In this document: positions 15,064-22,443 of the stretch, piece by piece | Layout of the letters: every line of letters starts with the position of its first letter | How positions within the stretch are numbered: the stretch's first letter is position 1 | Source of the DNA: Arthrobacter sp. B2a2-09 | GTDB lineage: Bacteria; Actinomycetota; Actinomycetes; Actinomycetales; Micrococcaceae | Assembly (NCBI RefSeq): GCF_027587375.1 | Contig: NZ_JAMXIC010000032.1 | Coordinates: 1-45,435 of the forward strand | Direction: 5' to 3' | Length of the DNA: 45,435 bases | Notes under the pieces: generated by a model | Database searches by the model: none | Told to the model about the DNA's origin: nothing | Seen by the model: only the letters and a program-made list of their open reading frames with translations | Made by a program: the position numbers and the translations under genes

Positions 15064-15752
15064 TATTCGGCGGCTCCCTTGATGATGAGGTTCGGTTTCG
15101 TGTAGGCGACTGTTTGCCCGGCGCGCGGCCCCTTCTTCACGACGAAGGAAACAGGTTCGAGCTCCAGGACGGCCTTCGTCGGGCCGTTGATCTCCGCGAG
15201 CTCGCCCTCGACGTCATACGCCGCGAGATCCGAAGCCAGGCTCCAAGAGCCGGTCTGGAACTTGAAGATGCCGAGATCGGGCTGTTCGGCCAGGCGGAAG
15301 TAAACCTCGATCTGAGGGACCGGGCCGATGCCGTCCTGGCCTTTCTTCTTCCGCTCCTGGAAGGAGAGATCCGCGTCCGGGTCCGGCGTGCCGTCTTCCA
15401 TGACCTCGCCGTCAGACTTGGAGATCATCTTGCCGTTGCGGCCCCAGAGGATCATGGCCGAGCGGAGGGCCTTCGGGCCTTCCATGATGATCTCGACCTC
15501 GCGGGTCGCGGTGAAGACTTCCAAGTTGTCCTCGCCCTTCGCGTCCCATTCCTGAGGAGCGTCGCCACCCAGAATGTCGAAGACGGCGTTAGCGACCTCC
15601 GGGTCGCCGGTCGTCACGCGCCAGTCGTCCAGGGCGGCCGGGCGGCCGTTCAACTGATGCCCGGAGCGGAAGCGGCCGACGACGTCGTCCGCGAAGCGCT
15701 GGCGCGGCTTCGGCTGATTTTCGGGGTCGTTACCAAAGATTTTCAGTCCCAT
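15063..15752 (-). CDS. Gp3-like recombination directionality factor
   Basis: 229 residues resembling the phage phiC31 Gp3-like family (PF18897 as I recall it). Recognised features are a K-P-R-Q-R-F-A-D-D-V-V-G-R-F-R-S-G block near the N-terminus, W-R-V-T-T-G-D-P-E-V-A, E-D-N-L-E-V-F-T, and a conserved P-D-L-G-I-F-K-F-Q-T-G-S-W-S-L. In phiC31, Gp3 binds the serine integrase and switches it from integration to excision. The large serine integrase at 43894-45411 would be the partner. Homologues also occur as generic DNA-metabolism proteins, so the RDF role is inferred from the family and not shown. Confidence 0.75.
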   Translation of the reverse strand: MGLKIFGNDPENQPKPRQRFADDVVGRFRSGHQLNGRPAALDDWRVTTGDPEVANAVFDILGGDAPQEWDAKGEDNLEVFTATREVEIIMEGPKALRSAMILWGRNGKMISKSDGEVMEDGTPDPDADLSFQERKKKGQDGIGPVPQIEVYFRLAEQPDLGIFKFQTGSWSLASDLAAYDVEGELAEINGPTKAVLELEPVSFVVKKGPRAGQTVAYTKPNLIIKGAAE

Positions 15753-15822
15753 AATTCGGGCTCCTCGTGTGCTTGGACCGGCCGCGCTTCGGCGGCGGGT
15801 CCGGGGTGTTTCGGACAGAGGA

Positions 15823-15851
15823 GGAGAGGGCCGGGGGGCTTCCGCTGCTCA
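15823..15851 (-). promoter_or_regulatory. TGAGCA...CTCTCC element B (ahead of the RDF operon)
   Basis: Minus strand TGAGCA, 13 nt, GGCCCTCTCC, then CTCTGTCCGAA as in element F. It lies 71 nt before the start codon, further than the other copies. Confidence 0.6.
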
Positions 15852-15868
15852 CTTCCAGGCAAAGAAAA

Positions 15869-15902
15869 AGAGCCCCTCTCCCAGGACGGGAGAGAGGCTC
15901 TT
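15869..15902 (-). terminator. Leftward terminator upstream of element B
   Basis: AAGAGCC(C)CTCTCCC and GGGAGAGAGGCTCTT form a long stem with a 5-nt loop; the minus strand continues as CTTTTTCTTT. It closes the operon ending at 15912. Confidence 0.85.
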
Positions 15903-15911
15903 CAGGTGGGG

Positions 15912-16115
15912 CTATGGCGCCGGGTCCGGGAGCTCCAGGACCGCGAAGCGGGACTTGTCGCCGACGCAGAAATTCCGCTCGAAAGCCGCTTGACGGTCGG
16001 CGCGAGCTTGCGCCGCCTCGCGGGTAGGGAAGTCCTCTTGATTGAGGACTATCGCCCGCTCGCCCTCCAGGGGGACGCCGCGAGGCTCGATCATGACGGC
16101 GATAAAGCCGCTCAT
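15912..16115 (-). CDS. Hypothetical phage protein (67 aa)
   Basis: Start at ATG 16115, overlapping the LAGLIDADG stop as ATGA. The middle (T-R-E-A-A-Q-A-R-A-D) is helical and the ends are beta-like, a fold seen in many small phage proteins of unknown role. The last gene before a strong terminator. Confidence 0.65.
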   Translation of the reverse strand: MSGFIAVMIEPRGVPLEGERAIVLNQEDFPTREAAQARADRQAAFERNFCVGDKSRFAVLELPDPAP

Positions 16116-16519
16116 GACGCCGTTACCGGCTTCGAGATCCCAGCGGGGCGCGAGAGCGCCGGACCAGGGAAAGAGGCCGCCTTCGAGACTTCCTTCGGCC
16201 AGCGGTAGGCCGAGAGGCACGAGGCGATCTTCCCGGAGCGGCGGGCGCCCATATGGGGGAGGATCTCCGCCATAATGGCCGCCGCCCGGACTCCGGAGAT
16301 CTCCGTATGCCAGGTGGGCTGATTCGGGGCCGGACGAAGCGAGAGCCGGATCGAGGCGTCCATGAGGGAGGCCGCGCGGCCGACGACGTCGCGGTCTGTC
16401 ATGCCCAGGCGGATACGCGGATACTTCCCACGATGGGCGTCGAAGGAGCCCTCGCCCTCCAGGAGTCCGGCGAGCCAGAGGAGATCCTCTCGTGAGCCGT
16501 GGACGGCCTTCGGTGTCAC
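16112..16519 (-). CDS. LAGLIDADG-type homing endonuclease
   Basis: 135 residues with a single LAGLIDADG helix, L-A-G-L-L-E-G-E-G-S-F near residues 16-26; Glu23 would be the catalytic acid. One-motif enzymes act as homodimers. A second conserved strand follows (R-L-G-M-T-D-R-D-V-V). The gene is fitted into the operon by 4-bp ATGA overlaps on both sides, so it is free-standing and not part of an intron or intein. Its target is unknown; it could spread its own gene or cut competing phages. Confidence 0.8.
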   Translation of the reverse strand: MTPKAVHGSREDLLWLAGLLEGEGSFDAHRGKYPRIRLGMTDRDVVGRAASLMDASIRLSLRPAPNQPTWHTEISGVRAAAIMAEILPHMGARRSGKIASCLSAYRWPKEVSKAASFPGPALSRPAGISKPVTAS

Positions 16520-16839
16520 TTGCTTATCTCCTCGTACTTGTAGTTACGGACGTTCGTAGCCTCGCGCTCGACGTCGTCACGGCCGGGAGTGTCGTCCCAG
16601 TGTGAGAAGCCCTTCAGGGCCTCGATCGCCGCCTGGCGGTCGCCGTCCTGGAAGTCGCCCAGGGCGTAGCTACTGCCGTCGCCGAAGTACGTACACGAGC
16701 AACCGGACTCGGAGAGCCAGAAGAAGCGCCGGGCGTCGGGCTTGTAGTAGACCGCGATAGCGCCCCACTCCCAGCCGCCAGCGTGGAGGCTGGCGACCGG
16801 GACGAGGCCCTCAGATTCGATCAGGGCGTGGAGTCTCAC
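16516..16839 (-). CDS. Hypothetical phage protein (107 aa)
   Basis: Residues about 18-60 form a beta-rich section (W-G-A-I-A-V-Y-Y-K-P, F-F-W-L-S-E-S-G-C-S-C) and the rest is helical and charged. It looks like a family of small actinophage proteins with a conserved W-x-x-x-G-C-S-C pattern, function unknown. ATGA overlap with the LAGLIDADG gene. Confidence 0.7.
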   Translation of the reverse strand: MRLHALIESEGLVPVASLHAGGWEWGAIAVYYKPDARRFFWLSESGCSCTYFGDGSSYALGDFQDGDRQAAIEALKGFSHWDDTPGRDDVEREATNVRNYKYEEISK

Positions 16840-16841
16840 GA

Positions 16842-17672
16842 CTAGGCTCCCGTCCGCTGGGCGCGGGGAGTCCGGCGCTTCGGGCCGCTCTCGAAGCCTT
16901 CAGCCGGGCCGGAGAAGATCTCTCGGCCGACGATCGTCCCCTTGATCTCCTTCTCGTAGCGGAAGACCTCGCGAAGGTGAAGGAAGACGTCGAACATAGC
17001 TTCGTCGCAGCGGACAGGGACCAGCTTCCAGCCTTCGGGTCGGATGTGAAGGACGGCGCCGCCGTCGGCTTCAGGCATAGGGACTCGGCCGCCGTCCGCC
17101 CGGATAATCGAGTCCGCGAAGCGGTACGCCGCAAGCTGGATCCCGACTTCTTCGTGAATCCCAGAGCGGGTCGTCTTGTTGTCGATCCAGACTCGCTCGC
17201 CCTGGATCGTCGCGAAGGCGTCGAAGCTACCGGCGTAGCCGTGCTTGTCGCTCCAGACCGTCTCTTCCATGAAGTGGTACTCAGGCTGGGCGACGTCCAG
17301 GAACTCGCTGAAGTGCCGGACGAAAGGCTCCAGGTCCGGATGGACGCGGCCGACGGACTCATTCCGGGCGAGCTTCTCGAAGAGGTCGTGAGCGGCGGTT
17401 CCGATATCGGCGGCCTTGCGGGTCGTGCGATCCGGCGCCTTCTTCAGGTGATCGACGGCGGCCGACGGGTCGCGCAGGACCATATTGACGAGCGTTCCGG
17501 GGTCGGCGACTGCCTCTTCGGCGACCATCTTCGCGGCCCAGTAGCGGAGGAACTCCTTCGGGAGCATCCCGACTACAGAAGTAACGCCGGGGACCTTGAT
17601 CGCGCCGTCTTCGGGGCTGACATAGAAGCGGGCTCCGCCGCGTTTGATTGTGTTTACTTTGGGTGTCGTCAC
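16842..17672 (-). CDS. RecB/Cas4-like PD-(D/E)XK exonuclease
   Basis: 276 residues. The nuclease core is visible: a conserved helix with G-T-A-A-H (about 90-95), then G-Y-A-G-S-F-D-A-F at about 146-154 supplying the catalytic Asp, then W-I-D-N-K-T-T with D and K of the D-x-K motif near 163-166, then Q-L-A-A-Y-R-F-A as the QxxxY motif. Such enzymes degrade DNA ends or process replication intermediates. GTG start, about 41 nt after element C. Confidence 0.85.
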   Translation of the reverse strand: MTTPKVNTIKRGGARFYVSPEDGAIKVPGVTSVVGMLPKEFLRYWAAKMVAEEAVADPGTLVNMVLRDPSAAVDHLKKAPDRTTRKAADIGTAAHDLFEKLARNESVGRVHPDLEPFVRHFSEFLDVAQPEYHFMEETVWSDKHGYAGSFDAFATIQGERVWIDNKTTRSGIHEEVGIQLAAYRFADSIIRADGGRVPMPEADGGAVLHIRPEGWKLVPVRCDEAMFDVFLHLREVFRYEKEIKGTIVGREIFSGPAEGFESGPKRRTPRAQRTGA

Positions 17673-17712
17673 GAGGACGGCCTCCTTCAGTCGTTCGTAT
17701 GGGGACGAAGGA

Positions 17713-17741
17713 GGAGAGGGCCGGAGCGGCCGGTTTGCTCA
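17713..17741 (-). promoter_or_regulatory. TGAGCA...CTCTCC element C (ahead of the RecB-like gene)
   Basis: Minus strand TGAGCA, 13 nt, GGCCCTCTCC, about 41 nt before the GTG start. It is preceded by a terminator and then by the paired palindromes at 17782-17874. Confidence 0.65.
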
Positions 17742-17752
17742 GGGAATAACAA

Positions 17753-17777
17753 AGCCCCAGGAGGATTTCCTGGGGCT
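17753..17777 (-). terminator. Leftward terminator upstream of element C
   Basis: AGCCCCAGGA and TCCTGGGGCT form a 10-bp stem; on the minus strand the hairpin runs into TTTGTTATT. Confidence 0.8.
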
Positions 17778-17781
17778 GTGA

Positions 17782-17874
17782 CGAAGTGACGGCTCTAGCG
17801 TCACTTCGCTTTAGTTGTTAAGAGAGAGAGATCCTAGAGAGTAAATACAAAGTGACGTTCATTCCGTCACTTTG
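17782..17874. promoter_or_regulatory. Paired palindromic operator-like region 1
   Basis: Two inverted repeats with 10-bp arms and 7-bp spacers: 17782-17808 (CGAAGTGACG and complement) and 17848-17874 (CAAAGTGACG and complement). Centres are 66 bp apart. The stretch between holds TTAGTTGTTAAGAGAGAGAG, also found in region 2 at 43733-43825. The region lies between the repressor stop and element C. Perfect arms with a shared core but different outer bases suggest protein binding; bidirectional termination is the alternative. Confidence 0.6.
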
Positions 17875-17885
17875 TCACTCAAAGA

Positions 17886-18476
17886 TCACTTCCGGCGTGA
17901 GCTCGCTACGGCGTGGAGATCGTGTAAACGATCTTGAAGGCTCTCTAAAGACTCGCGGATCTTCTTCCGCGTCGCCGCGTCCTGCCCGGCGACCGCCTCT
18001 AGCGGGATACGTGCGACCGCCGCCTCCATCATTCCGACGGCGACCTGCATATCGTTGGCGTCCGTGATCTCAGCGCCCCCGTTACCGAAGAAATTGAGGA
18101 CCTCGCTATGACGTCCGCGCTTCTCTACGGAGCGTTGCTTCGGGCTCGACGAGCGGAGGCCCAAGCCCTCGATCGTGTCGGCGTCCATCCGCTCGCGGAC
18201 GATATTCCCGACGTGGTAGCGGATCGCCGCCTGGACAGTAGGGAGCTCCTCGGCTTGGACGCTAGCAAGGCGCATAGTCTCGCGGACCCATGTCCGGTAA
18301 GCGTGTGTCCTTCCCAGCCAGTCCGGCTCGCCCTGGGGTGTGAAGAAGTGCTCGCGGGCGTCGACAAAAGCGGTCGCGACGGCGCGGAGGTTACTGGTCC
18401 GTTCGCCTTCGGGGCCGGATCTATAGGCTCGGAGTGAATTAATAGCAACGATCTGAGCATCGTTTAGGGAAGTCAT
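17886..18476 (-). CDS. Putative immunity repressor
   Basis: 196 residues from ATG 18476. The N-terminal part (G-E-P-D-W-L-G-R-T-H-A-Y-R-T-W-V near residues 50-65, then A-A-I-R-Y-H-V-G-N-I-V-R-E-R) resembles a family I associate with repressor-like regulators of actinobacterial phages, but I cannot name it. A helix pair around 85-115 could be an HTH. The C-terminus is helical. TATTGT lies 6 nt before the ATG, a leaderless start fitting constant lysogenic expression. The gene lies directly upstream of the palindromic region and the lytic operon, where an immunity repressor would be expected. The assignment is mostly contextual. Confidence 0.5.
   Translation of the reverse strand: MTSLNDAQIVAINSLRAYRSGPEGERTSNLRAVATAFVDAREHFFTPQGEPDWLGRTHAYRTWVRETMRLASVQAEELPTVQAAIRYHVGNIVRERMDADTIEGLGLRSSSPKQRSVEKRGRHSEVLNFFGNGGAEITDANDMQVAVGMMEAAVARIPLEAVAGQDAATRKKIRESLESLQDRLHDLHAVASSRRK
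17922..17929 (+). promoter_or_regulatory. GTGTAAAC site 7
   Basis: Exact core plus GA, within the 3' coding part of the putative repressor, 48 bp from the nearest palindrome. Confidence 0.5.
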
Positions 18477-18529
18477 GTAGTGACAATACGCCACGCGCGG
18501 CGCCTCACGCTAGATTCTGGACAAAAAGA

Positions 18530-18572
18530 AAGGCCCGTCACTCTTCGAGTGTCGAAGAGCAACGGGCCTTTG
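18530..18572 (-). terminator. Leftward terminator after the dNMP kinase gene
   Basis: AAGGCCCGT pairs with ACGGGCCTT, and a second hairpin (CTCTTCGA...TCGAAGAG) fills the loop. The minus strand continues into TTTCTTTTTG. Confidence 0.8.
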
Positions 18573-18574
18573 AA

Positions 18575-19186
18575 TTAGGGGGAGGTCTTTCCAGCGGAGA
18601 AATTAGCCAGAAAGACGCCGCCGAAGTGGCAGCTTAGAGCGGTGAAGTCGTCGAGGGTAGAGGCGTTATAAAACGTCATGTCCTCGCAATATTCGTCGAG
18701 CGAAGTCTCGCATTGATGGGCGGGACCGGTCGGCTCCTGGGAGGGCCGGACGATCCGGACGACGATCCCGCCGAGCTCGCGGATCTTGTCGGCTTCGTTG
18801 GGGAATCGAACGTCGGTCACGACGACGGGGCCGTCGGTCGCCTGGATCTTCTCGACGGCCATGCGGACCCAGAAGCCTTCGTCGAGCTTGCGGATCGAGT
18901 CCGTCCCGAACGCTTCCAGAATCCGTCGCACTTCGGGGACATAGTCCTTAGCGGCCTCCCAGCCGATCGTCTCGATCACGTCCGAGAGGCGGACGTCCTT
19001 CTGAGGCGCAAGCTGGCCGGGGAGCGCCGGTCGACCGACAAAGGGGTCGAGAGCGAGCGCGGCCTGGCGAAGCGGGTCGGCGAAGGCAACGCGGGTAAAG
19101 CCGTGAGCCTCGATCAAGGCGGCGCCGAAGGTGTCTTTGCCGGAGCGCTTCTTGCCGATAAGGCCGACGATAGGGGCTGAAGTCAT
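18575..19186 (-). CDS. Deoxynucleoside monophosphate kinase-like protein
   Basis: 203 residues from ATG 19186 with GGAG upstream. The P-loop is G-K-K-R-S-G-K-D-T near residues 11-19, then a LID-like region and W-x-R-x-A further on. Kinases of this family convert dNMPs to dNDPs for replication. Together with the glutaredoxin it points to phage control of nucleotide supply. It heads its own transcription unit behind element D. Confidence 0.85.
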   Translation of the reverse strand: MTSAPIVGLIGKKRSGKDTFGAALIEAHGFTRVAFADPLRQAALALDPFVGRPALPGQLAPQKDVRLSDVIETIGWEAAKDYVPEVRRILEAFGTDSIRKLDEGFWVRMAVEKIQATDGPVVVTDVRFPNEADKIRELGGIVVRIVRPSQEPTGPAHQCETSLDEYCEDMTFYNASTLDDFTALSCHFGGVFLANFSAGKTSP

Positions 19187-19224
19187 TTGAGGATCTCCTC
19201 TTTCATTTGGGTTAGGACGAGTGA

Positions 19225-19254
19225 GGAGAGGACCAGGAAGCGCGGGACTGCTCA
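19225..19254 (-). promoter_or_regulatory. TGAGCA...CTCTCC element D (ahead of the dNMP kinase)
   Basis: Minus strand TGAGCA, 14 nt, GGTCCTCTCC, 39 nt before the start codon, directly after a terminator. Confidence 0.65.
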
Positions 19255-19268
19255 GGGCAAAAAGAAAA

Positions 19269-19292
19269 GCCCCTCGGCCGGAGCCGAGGGGC
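19269..19292 (-). terminator. Leftward terminator upstream of element D
   Basis: AGCCCCTCGGC(CGGA)GCCGAGGGGC hairpin with TTTTCTTTTTG following on the minus strand. It separates late transcription from the early arm. Confidence 0.85.
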
Positions 19293-19312
19293 GTATCTAG
19301 TAATCTCGCCCT

Positions 19313-19852
19313 ATGGACTTTCTTGCGGTCGTAGGGGGCTGGATCGGGGCGGCGCTCAGCGTTCTCAGCGCGTTTTGGCAATGGATCGCGCTAGGCGTCG
19401 TGCTGGCCGTGGTTGGGCTAGTTGTTCGCCGGGTTGAGAAGCGGTGGGACGAGCACAAAGCTGCTGAGCGGATTCGCAAGGCCGAGCGTGAGAAGGCCGC
19501 AGCGAGCGAGAAGAAGGCTCGGGACTGGAGCGACTTCCTTCGCCTGGAGACAGGGCGAAATATGACCCGCTGGCACGTCACTAAAGACGAAAGCGATCCG
19601 TATGTATGGGTGCTGACTAACGGATGGCGGGATCAGGCTAGGCACGTGTGCGTCGGCGTATATCCGGACGGCCTAAATAAGGCCGACAACCTCTCGTTTG
19701 AAGTAGGCCACGTGGAAAGCCTGGGCGAAGTCCGCGTGCGAATAAGCGATCCCGCCCAGGCCGAAAGTACCTTTTTTGCCCTCTCTTGGAGCGACACCTC
19801 GCCGACGGAACAATTCCAGACGTTGTCGCTGGCGGGCGCCGTCCAGCGTTAA
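19313..19852 (+). CDS. Rightward moron: membrane-anchored protein (179 aa)
   Basis: 179 residues. Two hydrophobic segments at about residues 3-22 and 24-42, a basic coiled-coil stretch (R-V-E-K-R-W-D-E-H-K), then a soluble domain of about 110 residues with beta-strand character (Y-V-W-V-L-T-N-G-W, V-R-V-R-I-S-D). No family recognised. It runs against all neighbours. A TAGTAAT box lies about 8 nt before the ATG with no ribosome-binding site, so a leaderless lysogenic transcript is likely. A membrane-anchored moron beside the lysis genes could act in superinfection exclusion; that is inference. Confidence 0.75.
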   Translation: MDFLAVVGGWIGAALSVLSAFWQWIALGVVLAVVGLVVRRVEKRWDEHKAAERIRKAEREKAAASEKKARDWSDFLRLETGRNMTRWHVTKDESDPYVWVLTNGWRDQARHVCVGVYPDGLNKADNLSFEVGHVESLGEVRVRISDPAQAESTFFALSWSDTSPTEQFQTLSLAGAVQR

Positions 19853-19879
19853 GCCGTCGGCGCCCCGCGCGGCTCGACG

Positions 19880-20116
19880 CTATGCGGCGTGCTTCGGACC
19901 GTCGGGATTAGGGAGGACCGGATCGGCGACCGGAGTCACCTTTCCGCGACTCCAGACGACGAGAACTGCCGTCCCGACGAGATCGACCGCGCCGCCGATC
20001 GCCGTCTCCGCCTCCTGGGCGATCGGGAAGACTCCCAGGACAACCAGGGCGTGCAGTAGGGCGGTCACGGCGGCGACGATCGCGCCACGGACTAAGAGAG
20101 GCTCGCGAGTGAGCAT
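19880..20116 (-). CDS. Holin
   Basis: 78 residues with two hydrophobic helices (about 10-30 and 38-58) and a short polar tail rich in Pro/Asp. Size, topology and position just after the endolysin indicate a holin that forms the lesion releasing the lysin. AAAGG precedes the ATG. Confidence 0.8.
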   Translation of the reverse strand: MLTREPLLVRGAIVAAVTALLHALVVLGVFPIAQEAETAIGGAVDLVGTAVLVVWSRGKVTPVADPVLPNPDGPKHAA

Positions 20117-20130
20117 AGGTGGCCTTTCGG

Positions 20131-20952
20131 TTAGAGGTTGATCCGCTGGCCTGGGAAGATCAGGTTCGGATTGATTCCGGGGTTACGCCGGAGGACGTGG
20201 TCCAGCGAGACGCCGAACTGGACAGCGATCCCGCCCAGGGTGTCGTTTGCCTCGACGATGCAATAGGGCGGCAGGCCGGACGGGGCCGCCTTCGGGAGCT
20301 CGATCCGCTGGCCGGGGAAGATCAAGTTCGGGTTGATCCCAGGGTTAGCGGCGATCAGGGCCGGGAGGGAGACGCCGAACTGGACGGCGATCCCGCCCAG
20401 GGTGTCGTTAGCCTCGACGATGCAATACGGCGGGAGCCCAGCCGGAGCCGGAGCCGGGGCGGGCTTCGGCGCTGGAGCCGGAGCGGCGGAGCCCAGGGCG
20501 CGAGCCTCACGGTCGACGCGGGCGAGATCCCAAATGCCGGGACAAGCGGTAGCGCTCCACTCGCGGTGAGCCTTCAGGGGAAGTCCGGCGCCGTAGTTGT
20601 CCCGAAGGAACTTCACGAGCCAGGCCACGGTCGCATAGTCGCCGTCCGTCGCTTCAGGGTGACACTCGATGTGGATCGAGGTTGCGTTCCCGTAGGCGTT
20701 GCCAGCCGCCCAGGCGGCGTCGGCGGGGGAGACGAGGCAGTGAATCCGGCCTTCAGAGACGACGAAATGAGCGCTCGTGTTGCGGTTGCGGTTCACGAAG
20801 AAGTCGACGACTCCGTCGTGAGTCTGGCCGAAACTTCCCCAGTGGTGAATTGTGATCGACTCGATCCGGCGAGGCGTGCCGCCGAAGGTGGCAGCGACGT
20901 CGCCCGCTGCTGTGAACTCAGTGTCATTGAGGGATTCGTCGATGTAGTACAA
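20131..20952 (-). CDS. Endolysin: N-acetylmuramoyl-L-alanine amidase with two LysM domains
   Basis: 273 residues from TTG with AAGGAG five nt upstream. The amidase_2 domain covers about 1-155: I-T-I-H-H-W holds the first zinc His near residue 37, N-T-S-A-H-F near 57 adds another His, and A-H-R-E-W-S-A-T-A-C-P near 132-142 supplies His/Cys. A Pro/Ala-rich linker follows, then two LysM units (about 185-228 and 230-273), which bind peptidoglycan. The LysM units are near copies, with identical blocks I-V-E-A-N-D-T-L-G-G-I-A-V-Q-F-G-V-S-L. Confidence 0.95.
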   Translation of the reverse strand: MYYIDESLNDTEFTAAGDVAATFGGTPRRIESITIHHWGSFGQTHDGVVDFFVNRNRNTSAHFVVSEGRIHCLVSPADAAWAAGNAYGNATSIHIECHPEATDGDYATVAWLVKFLRDNYGAGLPLKAHREWSATACPGIWDLARVDREARALGSAAPAPAPKPAPAPAPAGLPPYCIVEANDTLGGIAVQFGVSLPALIAANPGINPNLIFPGQRIELPKAAPSGLPPYCIVEANDTLGGIAVQFGVSLDHVLRRNPGINPNLIFPGQRINL

Positions 20953-20982
20953 GCGTGCTCCTTCTGTTTTCGGGCATGAAAA

Positions 20983-21007
20983 AGGCCCCGCCGTGACGAC
21001 GGGGCCT
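20983..21007 (-). terminator. Probable terminator upstream of the endolysin
   Basis: AGGCCCCG and CGGGGCCT form a short GC-rich stem with CGTGACG-type inner pairing, followed on the minus strand by TTTTTCATG. Confidence 0.7.
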
Positions 21008-21019
21008 CCTTCGAGGGTG

Positions 21020-21307
21020 TTAGTTGATGATTCGGTCTAGGAACGGGATCACGGCAAGGGCCAGGAGAGCGGCGCCGGAGACGGTCGCCCAGAGACCGCG
21101 AGGCGACACAGTCGGCCGGGCCTCCAGGGCGCGGATCCGGTCCTCGTGGTCGTCGACCTCCTTCGCCGTCGCCTTGATGTCCGCGCCGTGCTGAGTCAGG
21201 GCCACGTCGACCTTGCCCTCTAGGCGTGTAAACGCGAGGAGGAGCGAAGTCTCGGCCGACGCCGAGCTCGGGGCCTCCGTGGTGTTGTGAATGATCGTCT
21301 CGGGCAC
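21020..21307 (-). CDS. Membrane protein with coiled coil (95 aa), possible second holin
   Basis: The N-terminus is polar, residues about 25-65 form a helical coiled coil (V-D-D-H-E-D-R-I-R-A-L-E), and a single C-terminal hydrophobic helix covers about 72-92. The type is common beside actinophage lysins and is sometimes a holin or antiholin. GTG start with GAAGG upstream. A GTGTAAAC site lies inside it. Confidence 0.7.
   Translation of the reverse strand: MPETIIHNTTEAPSSASAETSLLLAFTRLEGKVDVALTQHGADIKATAKEVDDHEDRIRALEARPTVSPRGLWATVSGAALLALAVIPFLDRIIN
21226..21233 (+). promoter_or_regulatory. GTGTAAAC site 8
   Basis: Exact core plus GC within the 95-aa membrane protein gene, encoding an A-F-T-R run. 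Confidence 0.5.
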
Positions 21308-21338
21308 TTGGGCCTTCCGGAAGTTGTAGGAGAGTATG

Positions 21339-21369
21339 GCGCCCGGTGAAAGGCGCCCTACGTGACTGG
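21339..21369. repeat. Hairpin repeat after the tail gene (copy 1)
   Basis: Minus strand GCCAGTCACGTAGGGCGCC, 7 nt, GGGCGCC, starting at the stop codon of the tail protein gene. A near copy follows the capsid gene at 30735-30768. GGCGCC arms can pair, so a terminator or mRNA end stabiliser is plausible. Confidence 0.6.
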
Positions 21370-22443
21370 CTAAGTCTGGTTACGTCCCATGTCGCGCAGG
21401 ACCAGGCGGCGGGTGGAGACAGCGATAGCGCCAGTTCCAACGGCTCGGGCGGCGCACGCCTTCAGGTTGTACGTTCCCGAGGTCGGCGCTTGCCACGCAT
21501 AGCGGGCGGTATCGGTCTTACCGGACGCGGCGAGGGGGGCGGTCCAGTAGGTTTGAGAGTTTTCTACGTCCGTCCCGTTTGAGGATAGGTCGCCGGTAGA
21601 GCTCTGCCGCAGGGCGATTGCAATCGGGATGTTAGTAGCGGACACGCTCGAAGTGAACGTATACGTCGCTTCGTACCATCGGCCCGCTTCGAGGTCGGCG
21701 ACTACATGGTCCATCATCAGCCAAGTACCGTCGCTTACGTTGTTTGCTCCGTTGTTGTAGTTGCGCTTCAGGACCCCTCGCGGCGACGGCTCAGCAAGCC
21801 TCCAGAGAGATCCCGTCCACTCTTCGAGCGTGCCGTTAGTGTCCAGGCGCTTTACCTGTGCGTCAGGAGCGGTAATCTCGTCGCGCTCCGAGGCGTTGCG
21901 GACGGGGATCGGCGCGCCGCGAAGGGCGGTGTAGCGCCACACCTGAGTGATCGTTACCTTCGCGTCGGCAGCATTGGCCGCGCCCGCCTGGACGAGGGCC
22001 TCGGCGAGGACGTAGGCCCCGGCTGGAAGGTCAGCGTAAGGCTTCGTCGGGCTAGCTGCAGCGGTGCCCTTCCAGACGGCGAGCGAGGCAGTGTTGACGG
22101 CGTCGCCCTTGTCGAGATCGCTCTGTTTTACGTAGATCAGGTCGTAACGGGAGCCAGTGCCGGGCGCCGCGTCGGTCGCGACGTTGCTCGTGCCGGTTAG
22201 GGTGAACATGTAGACGCCCTCATTCGCCGCCCGGTTGACTACCGGAGTGCAGGGCCCGACGTTGTAGCTCATGCTCGACGCCGAGCCGGTCACGAGGCTG
22301 GCGACCTTCTGGTCTAGCAGACCGTTTCGCGGGGCGCCCAGGGCATTCTCGGCGACCATTGAGGCCAGCACGAGCCGGCCCTCGATCGGGGTCGTCCCAA
22401 CGTTGCCGTTGTTTCGGATAAAGAGGCCGCGGTTAGCGGTCAT
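21370..22443 (-). CDS. Minor tail / receptor-binding protein candidate
   Basis: 357 residues. The first 150 are a beta-rich structural part (M-F-T-L-T-G-T-S-N-V, Y-D-L-I-Y-V-K-Q), the middle contains an A-S-E-R-D-E-I-T block of a type common in phage tail-fibre-like proteins, and the last ~120 look like a beta-sandwich (R-W-Y-E-A-T-Y-T-F). It is the last tail gene before lysis genes, the usual place for host-contact proteins. It overlaps the preceding gene by 11 bp. Confidence 0.7.
   Translation of the reverse strand: MTANRGLFIRNNGNVGTTPIEGRLVLASMVAENALGAPRNGLLDQKVASLVTGSASSMSYNVGPCTPVVNRAANEGVYMFTLTGTSNVATDAAPGTGSRYDLIYVKQSDLDKGDAVNTASLAVWKGTAAASPTKPYADLPAGAYVLAEALVQAGAANAADAKVTITQVWRYTALRGAPIPVRNASERDEITAPDAQVKRLDTNGTLEEWTGSLWRLAEPSPRGVLKRNYNNGANNVSDGTWLMMDHVVADLEAGRWYEATYTFTSSVSATNIPIAIALRQSSTGDLSSNGTDVENSQTYWTAPLAASGKTDTARYAWQAPTSGTYNLKACAARAVGTGAIAVSTRRLVLRDMGRNQT

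Noticed and set aside
18575..19381. Longer dNMP kinase reading from 19381
   Set aside because: It would run through a terminator and element D; ATG 19186 has GGAG upstream and starts just before the P-loop.
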